From Muribaculaceae bacterium (lineage in GTDB: Bacteria > Bacteroidota > Bacteroidia > Bacteroidales > Muribaculaceae), in assembly GCA_017391675.1 (NCBI GenBank), contig JAFOXR010000012.1, forward strand, positions 40,615-104,614: a stretch of DNA of 64,000 nucleotides, given 5' to 3'. Positions 26,757 through 35,056 of the stretch are shown piece after piece. Every line of letters starts with the position of its first letter. Positions within the stretch are counted from its first letter, which is position 1. Made by a program: the position numbers and the translations under genes. The notes under the pieces are model-generated. The model worked only from the letters and a program-made list of their open reading frames with translations. It was not told the DNA's origin and ran no database searches.

Positions 26757-28040
26757 ATGGAAAAACTCATGCAATACATATGGCAGCACCGGCTATGGAG
26801 CCTCTCGGAAATGCGTACCGTGGACGGCAAGCCTATTCGCATAATTGACCCAGGCATACTGAATACCGATTCAGGCCCCGATTTCTTCAACGCTAAAATA
26901 GAAATTGACGGACACCTATGGGCAGGAAATGTGGAACTGCACACTAGAGCCAGCGACTGGAAACGCCACAATCACGACAAGGACAAAGCCTACGACTCCG
27001 TGATACTGCATGTAGTCGAGAAAGACGATGCTCCTGTATATAGGAGTAATGGGGAACTTATACCTCAAATGGAACTTAAATACGCACATGACTTCTCGTC
27101 AAAGTATGCCGACCTTGTGAATTCAACCAATTCGCTCCCATGCGCAACGCAGATTAAGAACACTCCGTCACTGGTAATTGCCGAATGGATTCAATCCCTA
27201 GCATTCGAACGGCTACAATCTAAAACAGAACGAATCAAAGCATTATACGACACCTTCTGCGGCAGCTGGGAAGATGTGTGCTATGTTACTTTAGCACGAA
27301 ATCTGGGATTCGGAATAAATAATGATGCTTTCGAGCGTCTCGCAAAACGCACTCCGCTAAGATTGCTGCACAAGCATTGCGACTCCATGCTGCAAATCGA
27401 AGCATTGCTTTTCGGACAAGCTGGAATGCTGGACCAAGACCTCTATCCTCACGACCCATACTACCAGCAGCTATGCCAGGAATATGCTTTCCTGGCAAAC
27501 AAGTTCTCGCTCACACCGATGAATGCCGATGCATGGAAATCGTTCCGCATACGCCCGCAGAACTTCCCGCACAGGCGCATTGCTATGCTGGCACATTATA
27601 TATACGACGGTTTCAGGCTCATGGAAGCTATCCTGAATGCCCATGAGGAGGAGGATCTGAGAGAATTGTTCTGCGTAGAGCTATCGGGCTACTGGAGCAA
27701 CCACTACTCTTTCGGCAACACATCGTCATTCACTCCAAAAGCATTAGGCAACAGTTCTATCGACATAATCCTCATCAACACTGTTGCACCGTTATACTAT
27801 GCCCATGCCACAATCAACGGGAACTGGGAAAACGCCGAACGGGCTACCGACTTGCTTGAAACTGTCAAACCTGAGAAAAATTCCATAACCGAAATGTTTG
27901 TGCGCGCTGGGATAAAATGCGACAACGCTCTATTTTCACAGGCATTGATTCAGGCTAAGAGAGAATACTGCGACACACGCAAATGCTTGTATTGCGCAAT
28001 AGGACACAGGCTACTTTCACAAGCAGCTGCAGGAAAATAA
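26757..28040 (+). CDS. DUF2851 family protein
   Basis: A 427-residue protein of a Bacteroidetes-conserved family (DUF2851) without established function. The N-terminus EKLMQYIWQHRLW and the following DPGILNTDSGPDFFNAKI, with WAGNVELH, are characteristic and show clustered conserved acidic and His residues that could form a metal site reminiscent of nucleases; that is speculation. The C-terminus holds four Cys (CDN, YCDTRKCLYCAIGHR) that may bind zinc. The frame is open from 26652, but the ATG at 26757 gives the family N-terminus. No signal peptide. Confidence 0.88.
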   Translation: MEKLMQYIWQHRLWSLSEMRTVDGKPIRIIDPGILNTDSGPDFFNAKIEIDGHLWAGNVELHTRASDWKRHNHDKDKAYDSVILHVVEKDDAPVYRSNGELIPQMELKYAHDFSSKYADLVNSTNSLPCATQIKNTPSLVIAEWIQSLAFERLQSKTERIKALYDTFCGSWEDVCYVTLARNLGFGINNDAFERLAKRTPLRLLHKHCDSMLQIEALLFGQAGMLDQDLYPHDPYYQQLCQEYAFLANKFSLTPMNADAWKSFRIRPQNFPHRRIAMLAHYIYDGFRLMEAILNAHEEEDLRELFCVELSGYWSNHYSFGNTSSFTPKALGNSSIDIILINTVAPLYYAHATINGNWENAERATDLLETVKPEKNSITEMFVRAGIKCDNALFSQALIQAKREYCDTRKCLYCAIGHRLLSQAAAGK

Positions 28041-28114
28041 TCATTCTCTTGGTTTGTATTCACCAAGAAGCGGTTTATTTAACACCGCATAGAACTTATA
28101 AGGACTATTTTCGT

Positions 28115-28122
28115 TAATTTTG
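28115..28122 (+). promoter_or_regulatory. -7 box for the PCMD-like gene
   Basis: TAATTTTG (TAnnTTTG), 25 bases before the start codon at 28148. Confidence 0.6.
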
Positions 28123-28147
28123 TATACGATTTTACAGAATACATACA

Positions 28148-29110
28148 ATGAAACCAATAAGAGCAATATTATTTCTGTGCATTATACTTACAGCCCTACC
28201 TACAAAAGCCGAGGTGATAGAAGACATCGCCTATGGTGACTTCAACAGCTGGGTCGTAAGAGAAATTAAGGAGTCGGCTATCATAGGCGGCAACACCAAG
28301 ACCGTGTATGAAATAGGCCCCAACAAACTGATAAAAGGCGACATTCCTTATTCCAACGAAGGTGGTTCTCCATGGGCAACATCAAATGTGATGGCAAAGG
28401 TAGTGGGTATCACTAAGTGCAGCAATGCCGTATACAAAGAGCCAAGAGATGGTAACGGATATTGCGTGAGAATGACCACAATACTGGAAGGCGTAAAAGC
28501 CCTTGGCGTAATAAACTTGAAGGTGCTAGTATCAGGAAGCATTTTCCTAGGCGAGATGTTTGAACCTATTTCCAGTACCAAAAGCCCTTATAGCAAGATG
28601 GAAATGGGCATTCCTTTCACAAAACGACCTACACACCTGATATACGACTATAAAGTCACAGTCCCCAAGGACAAGAGAATGATCTACTCAAGCGGCTTCG
28701 GACCTCAAAAAGAACTCGACACCTACGACAATGCCGAAGTTTACATTCTTCTGCAACGCCGTTGGGAAGACGAAGACGGCAATCTGCATGCAATGCGGGT
28801 AGGCACAGGACGCCAACGATATTCAAAATCCACACCAGGCTGGATAAATGCTCATGAATTGCCTGTTTGGTATGGCGACATCACTAAAAGAGCTGACTAC
28901 AAACCGTATATGGGACTTATCCCCGAAGAGAAATCTTACTATGCCCGCAACAGCAAGGGCAAGATGGTACCCGTTGTAGAAGAAGGTTGGGACGACAGCA
29001 ACGCAACCCCAACCCACATGCTCGTTATGGCATCGTCGGGCTGCGGCACAGCATATACCGGCACAGTAGGCATGGAACTCCTGCTGGACAATATCAAATT
29101 AAAATACTAA
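28148..29110 (+). CDS. Exported PCMD-like (putative carbohydrate metabolism domain) protein
   Basis: A 320-residue protein with a signal peptide (about 1-21), predicted to be all-beta. The pattern of a WATSN element, a following Asn/Tyr-rich stretch, and a late GCGTAYTG with LLLDNIKLKY at the extreme C-terminus resembles the PCMD domain of Bacteroidetes surface proteins. These are often found with glycan-related genes and have a galactose-binding-like fold. There is no lipobox, so it may be periplasmic or secreted. No glycosidase or SusCD pair is adjacent. It is convergent with the RluA-type gene, with 4 bases between them. Function unknown. Confidence 0.75.
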   Translation: MKPIRAILFLCIILTALPTKAEVIEDIAYGDFNSWVVREIKESAIIGGNTKTVYEIGPNKLIKGDIPYSNEGGSPWATSNVMAKVVGITKCSNAVYKEPRDGNGYCVRMTTILEGVKALGVINLKVLVSGSIFLGEMFEPISSTKSPYSKMEMGIPFTKRPTHLIYDYKVTVPKDKRMIYSSGFGPQKELDTYDNAEVYILLQRRWEDEDGNLHAMRVGTGRQRYSKSTPGWINAHELPVWYGDITKRADYKPYMGLIPEEKSYYARNSKGKMVPVVEEGWDDSNATPTHMLVMASSGCGTAYTGTVGMELLLDNIKLKY

Positions 29111-29114
29111 CAGG

Positions 29115-30038
29115 CTATAATCCTTTAACCAAAGAACGGAATCCGCTTGGTATAGGAGCCGAGAAGTTCATTTCCCTACGGGTTATAGGGTGAACGAAAC
29201 GCAATGTTTGAGCATGCAACGCCAAGCGGTTGATAGGACTATGTGCTGCACCATACTTACGGTCGCCTGCAATAGGATGGCCTAAGTCCTTCATATGCAC
29301 GCGTATCTGATTCTTGCGGCCAGTATCCAGCTCAACCTCCATCATAGAATAGGACTTGGTTGCTTTCAAACACTTATAACGAGTCACGGCAAACTGCCCC
29401 TTTGAAGGGTCATCGGTAGAATACACTTCATACTGGGAATTCTCGGCCAGATAGCTCTTCACCACACCTTCCTGCTGCTTCACTTCTCCCTCCACAACAG
29501 CTATATACTTGCGGTTAAGCACCATATTATTCCAATTGTGCTGCATAGCCTCTTTTGCCTCAATCGTCTTTGCCAGCATCATCAGTCCTGAGGTGTCACG
29601 GTCAAGACGGTGAACAATGAATACTTTAGCTCTAGGATCGTGATATTTCACATATTCACGCATGATGCTGTAAGCTGTTCCGTCTTTTTTAGTATCGGTT
29701 CCCATTGACAACACGCCATACCCCTTGTTGATTACAAGTATATGCTCGTCTTCATACACCAGCTTCACACGAGGATTGCTGAAAACTTGGAAAGACTGAT
29801 CAAAATTAACCGAAAAGGTGTCGCCTTCATGAACTTCAAAATCGTATTGGCTCATCGGCATACTGTTTACTGCAAACTGATTATGCTTAAGCATTGATTT
29901 CAGTTTGGTAGGCGTATGATCCTTCAGGAAGCTTGCAGCAACCTCAAGTATGGTTCCGCCATTTTTCACTGTCCATGTCTTGATATTATCGGGACGATTT
30001 TCTTTCCTCGCATTAGTATGGTTACCCGGTTGTCTCAT
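29115..30038 (-). CDS. RluA-family pseudouridine synthase
   Basis: A 307-residue RNA-modifying enzyme converting uridine to pseudouridine. An N-terminal S4-like domain (about 20-85) precedes the catalytic domain. The active-site motif HRLDRDTSGL is at 143-152 with catalytic D146, and a second family motif GRKNQIRVHM follows. This matches the RluC/RluD subfamily; which rRNA or tRNA site it modifies cannot be said. Own TATCTTTG promoter. Confidence 0.93.
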   Translation of the reverse strand: MRQPGNHTNARKENRPDNIKTWTVKNGGTILEVAASFLKDHTPTKLKSMLKHNQFAVNSMPMSQYDFEVHEGDTFSVNFDQSFQVFSNPRVKLVYEDEHILVINKGYGVLSMGTDTKKDGTAYSIMREYVKYHDPRAKVFIVHRLDRDTSGLMMLAKTIEAKEAMQHNWNNMVLNRKYIAVVEGEVKQQEGVVKSYLAENSQYEVYSTDDPSKGQFAVTRYKCLKATKSYSMMEVELDTGRKNQIRVHMKDLGHPIAGDRKYGAAHSPINRLALHAQTLRFVHPITRREMNFSAPIPSGFRSLVKGL

Positions 30039-30056
30039 AATCTATAAATTTTGATG

Positions 30057-30064
30057 CAAAGATA
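30057..30064 (-). promoter_or_regulatory. -7 box for the RluA-type gene
   Basis: Minus-strand TATCTTTG, 19 bases before the start codon, so the 5' leader is only about 10-15 bases. Confidence 0.65.
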
Positions 30065-30077
30065 AGTCTTTTTAAGC

Positions 30078-30108
30078 AAAAAAGCCTTCTATCACTAGAA
30101 AGCTTTTT
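30078..30108 (-). terminator. Terminator of the NlpC/P60 gene
   Basis: Minus-strand stem of about 12 bp with one G-U pair, with loop near 30092-30095, followed by TTTTTT. Confidence 0.8.
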
Positions 30109-30135
30109 CCATTGTTGAGAGATATTATGATAATG

Positions 30136-30774
30136 TTATTGTTTTCCGTACAATAAATAGTCTTCTTGCTTTGCGATACCGAAATCAATCAGCAAATCGG
30201 CACCATAAGCCTCTTCCACATCGGTATATATCACGCGGCAAGCCTTAACATAGCGTTTGTCAAAATAAGCCTCGGTAGACTTGCTCACCGTAACGCCCTT
30301 TGAACAACTGGCATGGATAAACTCGAATGTCCCATTTTCGTTATCGGCACTTGTTACAATACCCACATGACCTATTCGGGAACCTCCTGCCCTGCGACCA
30401 TTAAAGAATACAAGATCACCTGGCTTAAGCTCATTTTTTGCAATAACCTTGCCGTCATTCACCTGTTCTCTAGATGTGCGCTGCAATCTATAACCGAACT
30501 TTGAGAATACATAGCTAGTAAATCCCGAACAGTCAAATCTATTTGGGCCAGTAGCTCCTAGCAAATAGCGAGTTCCTTTGAATTTTGATGCATAGTCCAA
30601 TATGTCAAGAATATCCTTATCCAGCTTGTCTCCATTAAATAATGTAGAATTCGCTATCTGTTCTTTTATTGTTCCAGGCTTCTTTACTGGCAATTGCGCT
30701 ACAGCAGGCACAGAAAAGCTCACCATGACTAATGCCATGATAAACAATGCGAATATTTTTCTTGAAACTGCCAT
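30136..30774 (-). CDS. NlpC/P60 (C40) peptidoglycan hydrolase, exported
   Basis: A 212-residue protein with a signal peptide (1-26) and a single NlpC/P60 domain (about 55-185). The catalytic cysteine is C82 in FDCSGF, the histidine H136 in IGHVGIV, and the third polar residue H154 in FIHAS, as in C40 endopeptidases that cleave stem peptides (D-Glu to diaminopimelate bond). No SH3 domain, so cell-wall targeting is minimal. Own promoter and terminator. Confidence 0.92.
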   Translation of the reverse strand: MAVSRKIFALFIMALVMVSFSVPAVAQLPVKKPGTIKEQIANSTLFNGDKLDKDILDILDYASKFKGTRYLLGATGPNRFDCSGFTSYVFSKFGYRLQRTSREQVNDGKVIAKNELKPGDLVFFNGRRAGGSRIGHVGIVTSADNENGTFEFIHASCSKGVTVSKSTEAYFDKRYVKACRVIYTDVEEAYGADLLIDFGIAKQEDYLLYGKQ

Positions 30775-30836
30775 AAAGCCTACTCTATATTATCTATTCA
30801 AAAAAACTCATCCTAATTTTTTGCGTTAAGAGAATG

Positions 30837-30844
30837 CAAAGATA
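30837..30844 (-). promoter_or_regulatory. -7 box for the NlpC/P60 gene
   Basis: Minus-strand TATCTTTG giving a leader of about 55 bases. Confidence 0.62.
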
Positions 30845-31085
30845 TACATTCAACAATCAAAAGCAAATAAATTAAACATTTATAAACATTTAACACCAGT
30901 TCTCTTCAGTCTTAGAAAACACACATACCTTCCTATAAATCTGTAATTTACAAAATCATCAAAACTCACAGTTAAGGTATTTTAATTTATTTTTTTTAAC
31001 ATGCACCCACTGGCGTCATTCCAAACATTTTAATATTTAATTTTACTCAAATGTTAAATTTTAACATTTAAAAGTTTTGTTCAGA
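30845..31085. other. AT-rich intergenic stretch without a recognisable gene
   Basis: About 240 bases between the NlpC/P60 promoter and the tRNA-Gln terminator. It is rich in TTTAA and AAATT runs, with no open frame of note and no clear stem-loop RNA. It may be a relic or upstream regulatory DNA. Confidence 0.5.
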
Positions 31086-31120
31086 AACAAAAAGACCTCT
31101 AAACTATTGCTTAGAGGTCT
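31086..31120 (-). terminator. Terminator after tRNA-Gln
   Basis: A perfect 10-bp stem AGACCTCTAA/TTAGAGGTCT (31093-31102 with 31111-31120) followed on the minus strand by TTTTT. Confidence 0.9.
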
Positions 31121-31124
31121 ATCG

Positions 31125-31198
31125 TGGTTGTCTTACAAGGATTCGAACCTTGACAGGCAGAACCAAAAACTGCAGTGCTACCATTACACCATAAGACA
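31125..31198 (-). tRNA. tRNA-Gln (TTG anticodon)
   Basis: On the minus strand a full cloverleaf of 74 bases with encoded CCA. Acceptor TGTCTTA pairs with TAAGACA; the D arm is GGTG-GCAC, and the T arm CAAGG TTCGAAT CCTTG. The anticodon loop reads TTTTGGT with anticodon TTG. The anticodon stem GCAGT/TCTGC closes with a T-T mismatch next to the loop. It lies about 80 bases downstream of tyrS on the same strand. Confidence 0.93.
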
Positions 31199-31278
31199 AT
31201 CCTATCAAGTGAGACTCATCGTCCCAATTGCGTTACAAAGGTAATACGAATTATCTAGACTACCAAATTTTAAGTCAA

Positions 31279-32571
31279 TTATTTTGCAATAATTAAATAA
31301 TAGTTCTTCTTACCCTTTTGTGCCAGAATATATTTGCCATTCAAAAGATGAGAAGAATCTATCAGCATATTAGGATCGGCAACTTTCTCTTTATTAACAA
31401 GAACACCACCGCCTTGAGTCAATTTGCGCATTTCACCCTTTGATGCAAAAACGGCTGCATTTTCAGTAAGAAGGTTTACCAATGGCACTCCTGCTTCTAC
31501 AACCGATTTTTCCACCTCAAATTGAGGAACACCTTCAAACACACTCAACAAAGTGTCTTCATCTATCTTGTGAAGAATATCCTGAGCCTTGTTTGAGAAT
31601 AGAATTTGAGAAGCTTCTACTGCTGCTTCATAATCGGCTTCGGAGTGAACCATGATAGTAATTTCCTTAGCCAAACGCTTCTGTATAGGGCGTAATCCAG
31701 GATTTGCCTTTTGCTCTTCTATCAGCGCAGCTACCTCTTCCTTTGTAAGCATTGTGAAAATCTTGATGTACTTTTCGGCATCTTCATCACTCACATTCAA
31801 CCAGAACTGATAGAACTTGTAAGGAGATGTACGCTTTGGATCAAGCCATACATTACCGCTTTCAGTCTTTCCGAATTTCTTTCCGTCTGCTTTTGTGATA
31901 AGCGGACAAGTAAGCGCAAATGCTTCGCCTCCGTCGGTACGGCGGATAAGTTCAGTACCTGTTGTGATATTGCCCCATTGGTCACTACCTCCCATTTGAA
32001 GACGGCAGTTGTTATTGCGGAACAAATACAAGAAATCGTAGCCTTGAAGCAACTGATATGAGAACTCGGTGAAAGACATTCCGTGTTGAGCTTCACCGCT
32101 AAGGCGTTTCTTCACAGAGTCCTTTGCCATCATGTAATTCACTGTGATGTGCTTTCCTATGTCGCGAATGAAGTTCAAGAAAGAATAATCCTTCATCCAG
32201 TCGTAGTTATTTACCAGCAATGCCTTATTTTCTGCTTCACTTTCAAAATCAAGGAACTTGGCAAGCTGATTCTTGATACATTCCTGGTTGTGACGCAATG
32301 TTTCTTCGTCAATAAGCACGCGTTCCTGTGACTTCATTGATGGGTCACCGATCATACCGGTAGCACCACCCACTAGAGCTATAGGACGGTGACCTGCATT
32401 CTGGAAATGCTTAAGCATCATCACGCCCACCAAGTGGCCAATATGCAACGAGTCGGCTGTAGGGTCAATTCCTACATAAGCCGAAGTCATTTCTTTTGAC
32501 AATTGTTCTTCAGTGCCGGGCATCATATCATGAATCATTCCACGCCACTTTAGTTCTTCTACGAAATTCAT
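31279..32571 (-). CDS. tyrS: Tyrosyl-tRNA synthetase
   Basis: A 430-residue class I synthetase charging tRNA-Tyr. The HIGH motif is HIGHL at 43-47 and the KMSKS loop is KFGKT at 232-236, the TyrZ/TyrS bacterial form. A C-terminal S4 RNA-binding domain occupies about 355-420. The frame is open back to 32637, but the TAACTTTG promoter lies at 32608-32615 and the ATG at 32571 gives the normal N-terminus ([13 protein letters not shown]), so I use it. Confidence 0.96.
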   Translation of the reverse strand: MNFVEELKWRGMIHDMMPGTEEQLSKEMTSAYVGIDPTADSLHIGHLVGVMMLKHFQNAGHRPIALVGGATGMIGDPSMKSQERVLIDEETLRHNQECIKNQLAKFLDFESEAENKALLVNNYDWMKDYSFLNFIRDIGKHITVNYMMAKDSVKKRLSGEAQHGMSFTEFSYQLLQGYDFLYLFRNNNCRLQMGGSDQWGNITTGTELIRRTDGGEAFALTCPLITKADGKKFGKTESGNVWLDPKRTSPYKFYQFWLNVSDEDAEKYIKIFTMLTKEEVAALIEEQKANPGLRPIQKRLAKEITIMVHSEADYEAAVEASQILFSNKAQDILHKIDEDTLLSVFEGVPQFEVEKSVVEAGVPLVNLLTENAAVFASKGEMRKLTQGGGVLVNKEKVADPNMLIDSSHLLNGKYILAQKGKKNYYLIIAK

Positions 32572-32607
32572 TATCTTTATTTTTATGATTTTACAACTTG
32601 AGACATG

Positions 32608-32615
32608 CAAAGTTA
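32608..32615 (-). promoter_or_regulatory. -7 box for tyrS
   Basis: Minus-strand TAACTTTG. It decides the tyrS start, because the upstream in-frame ATG at 32637 precedes it. Confidence 0.65.
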
Positions 32616-32656
32616 GTACAATAAAATGAGATACCAAAAAGCATGCAAATTAATAC

Positions 32657-33082
32657 CTACCATTTTTCTAACGAATACACATACTTTTTCCCGTCTGGGT
32701 TTTCATACGACATCTCCAGTTTGCCACCGCAAATCTCACCTACACGAACTAGATTCTGACCGCTCTGCATACCAGACATTCCGATAGGAGGAAATTTCGG
32801 TTCGCAGAAATCGATAATCAAATCATCGCCTTGATACCTCCACGAAGCATATGTAGCCGTACGATTATGCGTTTCTTCGTTTATATATGTCATGCTGAAC
32901 ACCGACGACTGGAACGAAAAATACATCGACCCCGTGTAGTCTGGCATATCTTCTCCGTCAATGCTTATCGCTGAGACACGCCACATTCCGAAGAGTTCGC
33001 CTATATCGCCATCGTTCCTTGTGCAACTGGAACAAAGGCTTAGCATAACAAATAATATCCAAATTACCCTGTTCATAATCAC
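32657..33082 (-). CDS. Small lipocalin-like lipoprotein, copy 1
   Basis: A 141-residue lipoprotein. The signal peptide ends in a lipobox (LCSSC), then NDGDIG and a G-x-W turn (FGMWRV) as in lipocalin-like barrels of Bacteroidetes. It ends ENPDGKKYVYSLEKW. It is paralogous to the protein encoded at 34623-35051 (shared NDGDIG, WRV, YF.FQ, SYENPDG and final KW). Start could be the first ATG or the one 6 bases later (MNRV). The start overlaps the end of the Wzi-like gene by 4 bases, so they are coupled. Function unknown. Confidence 0.82.
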   Translation of the reverse strand: MIMNRVIWILFVMLSLCSSCTRNDGDIGELFGMWRVSAISIDGEDMPDYTGSMYFSFQSSVFSMTYINEETHNRTATYASWRYQGDDLIIDFCEPKFPPIGMSGMQSGQNLVRVGEICGGKLEMSYENPDGKKYVYSLEKW

Positions 33083-34629
33083 AATTTCAATAATCCGTTA
33101 TACGAAACCGATAATAATGCCCCGAAGTTATTGCCAAACAGATTGCCTCGGTCAAGACCTAACTGCCCCTTGAATTTAAGATTAGGCATACAGGGCAGCT
33201 CATATACGCACTCTACCATCACCGAAGTCTTATTCTTCGGTTTAGAATGAGGTCGGAACACTGTACCCCAGGACTTGGTATAAGAAAATAGAACTCTATA
33301 AGCCAACTGACTCAAAGGCTGCCCTTCTACCCCAAAATGAACGCTGCGCAAACGCGTATCGGTAAAGGACATATACCCATCGGTATTGTATATGGGCGAC
33401 TTTAGCACTGGCGAGCCTATCGACATGCCATAATACTGATAGCCATTATATGCATAATTATTATAATAGTTGTCGGCCCCTGTAGATTCTCCTACCAATG
33501 GAGTTCCCGGCAAATCCTCTGGAGCCCAGTGTATAGGCCCTCCTTGATTCATCAAGTCAAGATATTCCACTACCGCACCTGTCACCAAGCCCGTTTCATG
33601 AGCCGATTTGTACTCCAGTCCATACAGCCCGTCAAAACCATTCAACTTACCAATACTTGAACCATCTTCCCAAGGCGACTGATAGTAGGCTTTAAGTTCT
33701 GAGCCATTAGAGAACCTGTATCGTCCCATCACATCCCATGAACCTACATGATTTCCTTCTTTATAGTTCTGGTCGCCCACATTACCGCCACCTGCCGCAG
33801 GAAATATGCTTCTCATAAATGTTCCTGCCGTCGGCGACATGTCAACAGAAGATTTTAGCTTGCCGTTTTCATACGAATTCATTATCCCGCCAAATTGGCA
33901 TGTAGCCTGCATTCCGATGGTTACCGAGAACGGCATTTTAGGCTTAGTACGGAAATAACAGTACTTATAATTGAACCACGCATCGGTGGTTATAAATTGA
34001 TTGCGATAATTGTAATGATTCTCAAGCCATCGGCTGTCAGTCTGTTTATAAAACCCTATTTCTCCGGCTATTTGAACCCAACCATTAATAAAAGGAATGT
34101 CCTGCGGCTCATTGAATCCTGCTCTCACACCTGGCATAGGACGGAAATTGGAAGACATTGTCAGGTCACCCGAACTTAGGCGGTCATTCAGCAGGTTCGA
34201 GCCGTCCTCTTTCAATCCTACTGTAAGGAAAAGACTCCTGTATCTGGCATCAACATAGAACTGCTGCAACCACAATGGAGCAGGAGATTCCTTACGCTCA
34301 GTCAATCCTGAAGTCTCCAAACTGTAATATGCATAATTAGTCCCCGAGGAATATCCTCCAATCACAGTTGCCCCATACCCCAGGCTAAAGCGCTTCCCCT
34401 TTTCATGAGCATGGTACAAGTCAAGCCTTAATAATGACGAATGCTTCTGAGAAACTATACCATGAGTATTAGACGACACAAAATATGGGGCGAACTCTCC
34501 AGTACTTGTATTCCCAATAAATTCTGCACCATAATTCAAGGTATATTCTGCTTTAACCAATAATGGAAACAGCATAAACACCAATGCCACTATGACTCTC
34601 ATGCCTCTCATATATAAGTCATCTACCAT
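33079..34629 (-). CDS. Wzi-like outer membrane beta-barrel, copy 1
   Basis: A 516-residue (or 507 if the internal ATG at 34602 is used) barrel of the capsule-assembly Wzi family. The signal peptide ends LLVKAEYTL. Repeated short amphipathic strands run through the length, with Tyr/Asn-rich loops (DNYYNNYAYNGYQYYG). The protein ends in a final beta-strand. Wzi binds exopolysaccharide at the outer membrane in Gram-negative capsules; in Bacteroidetes the role is less established. Closely related to the upstream copy at 35057-36598. The start overlaps the end of the lipoprotein copy 2 gene. Confidence 0.83.
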   Translation of the reverse strand: MVDDLYMRGMRVIVALVFMLFPLLVKAEYTLNYGAEFIGNTSTGEFAPYFVSSNTHGIVSQKHSSLLRLDLYHAHEKGKRFSLGYGATVIGGYSSGTNYAYYSLETSGLTERKESPAPLWLQQFYVDARYRSLFLTVGLKEDGSNLLNDRLSSGDLTMSSNFRPMPGVRAGFNEPQDIPFINGWVQIAGEIGFYKQTDSRWLENHYNYRNQFITTDAWFNYKYCYFRTKPKMPFSVTIGMQATCQFGGIMNSYENGKLKSSVDMSPTAGTFMRSIFPAAGGGNVGDQNYKEGNHVGSWDVMGRYRFSNGSELKAYYQSPWEDGSSIGKLNGFDGLYGLEYKSAHETGLVTGAVVEYLDLMNQGGPIHWAPEDLPGTPLVGESTGADNYYNNYAYNGYQYYGMSIGSPVLKSPIYNTDGYMSFTDTRLRSVHFGVEGQPLSQLAYRVLFSYTKSWGTVFRPHSKPKNKTSVMVECVYELPCMPNLKFKGQLGLDRGNLFGNNFGALLSVSYNGLLKL

Positions 34630-35051
34630 TTTTTAAGATAATAGGTATACACCACCCCGTCGGGATTTTCATAGGAAAGAGTCATGTTATCTCCGCTGGA
34701 TTTCACAACCTCAACAAGATTCTCACCTATCTGCATTCCGGTAATTGCAAGGGGTTTGTGCGAGCCATTTACTCCAGAGAAATATATCAACAGATCGTTT
34801 CCTTCATATTCCCATGCTGCTGTTACCTCATCTTTACCATGTATTTCTTCATAAACATACCTCTGCACATACACCGATGCTTGAAAGCAAAAATACAAGG
34901 TTCCGGAATAGTCTTCCACCTTTTCATTGTTTATCTCCAATTCCGTTACACGCCATGTGCCCCATAACGGTCCTATATCGCCGTCATTACAAGTGCAGCT
35001 TTGTGCCAGTAGACATACAAATGCGACAATCAATATCTTTAATTCCTTCAT
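34623..35051 (-). CDS. Small lipocalin-like lipoprotein, copy 2
   Basis: A 142-residue lipoprotein with lipobox LLAQSC, then NDGDIG, the turn GTWRV and the C-terminal SYENPDG ... LKKW. It is clearly paralogous to the copy at 32657-33082 although the DNA has diverged. It starts 5 bases after the Wzi-like copy 2 stop. The pairing of a small lipoprotein behind each Wzi barrel suggests the lipoprotein partners the barrel, for example as a periplasmic plug or assembly factor; this is inference. Confidence 0.82.
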   Translation of the reverse strand: MKELKILIVAFVCLLAQSCTCNDGDIGPLWGTWRVTELEINNEKVEDYSGTLYFCFQASVYVQRYVYEEIHGKDEVTAAWEYEGNDLLIYFSGVNGSHKPLAITGMQIGENLVEVVKSSGDNMTLSYENPDGVVYTYYLKKW

Positions 35052-35056
35052 AACTA

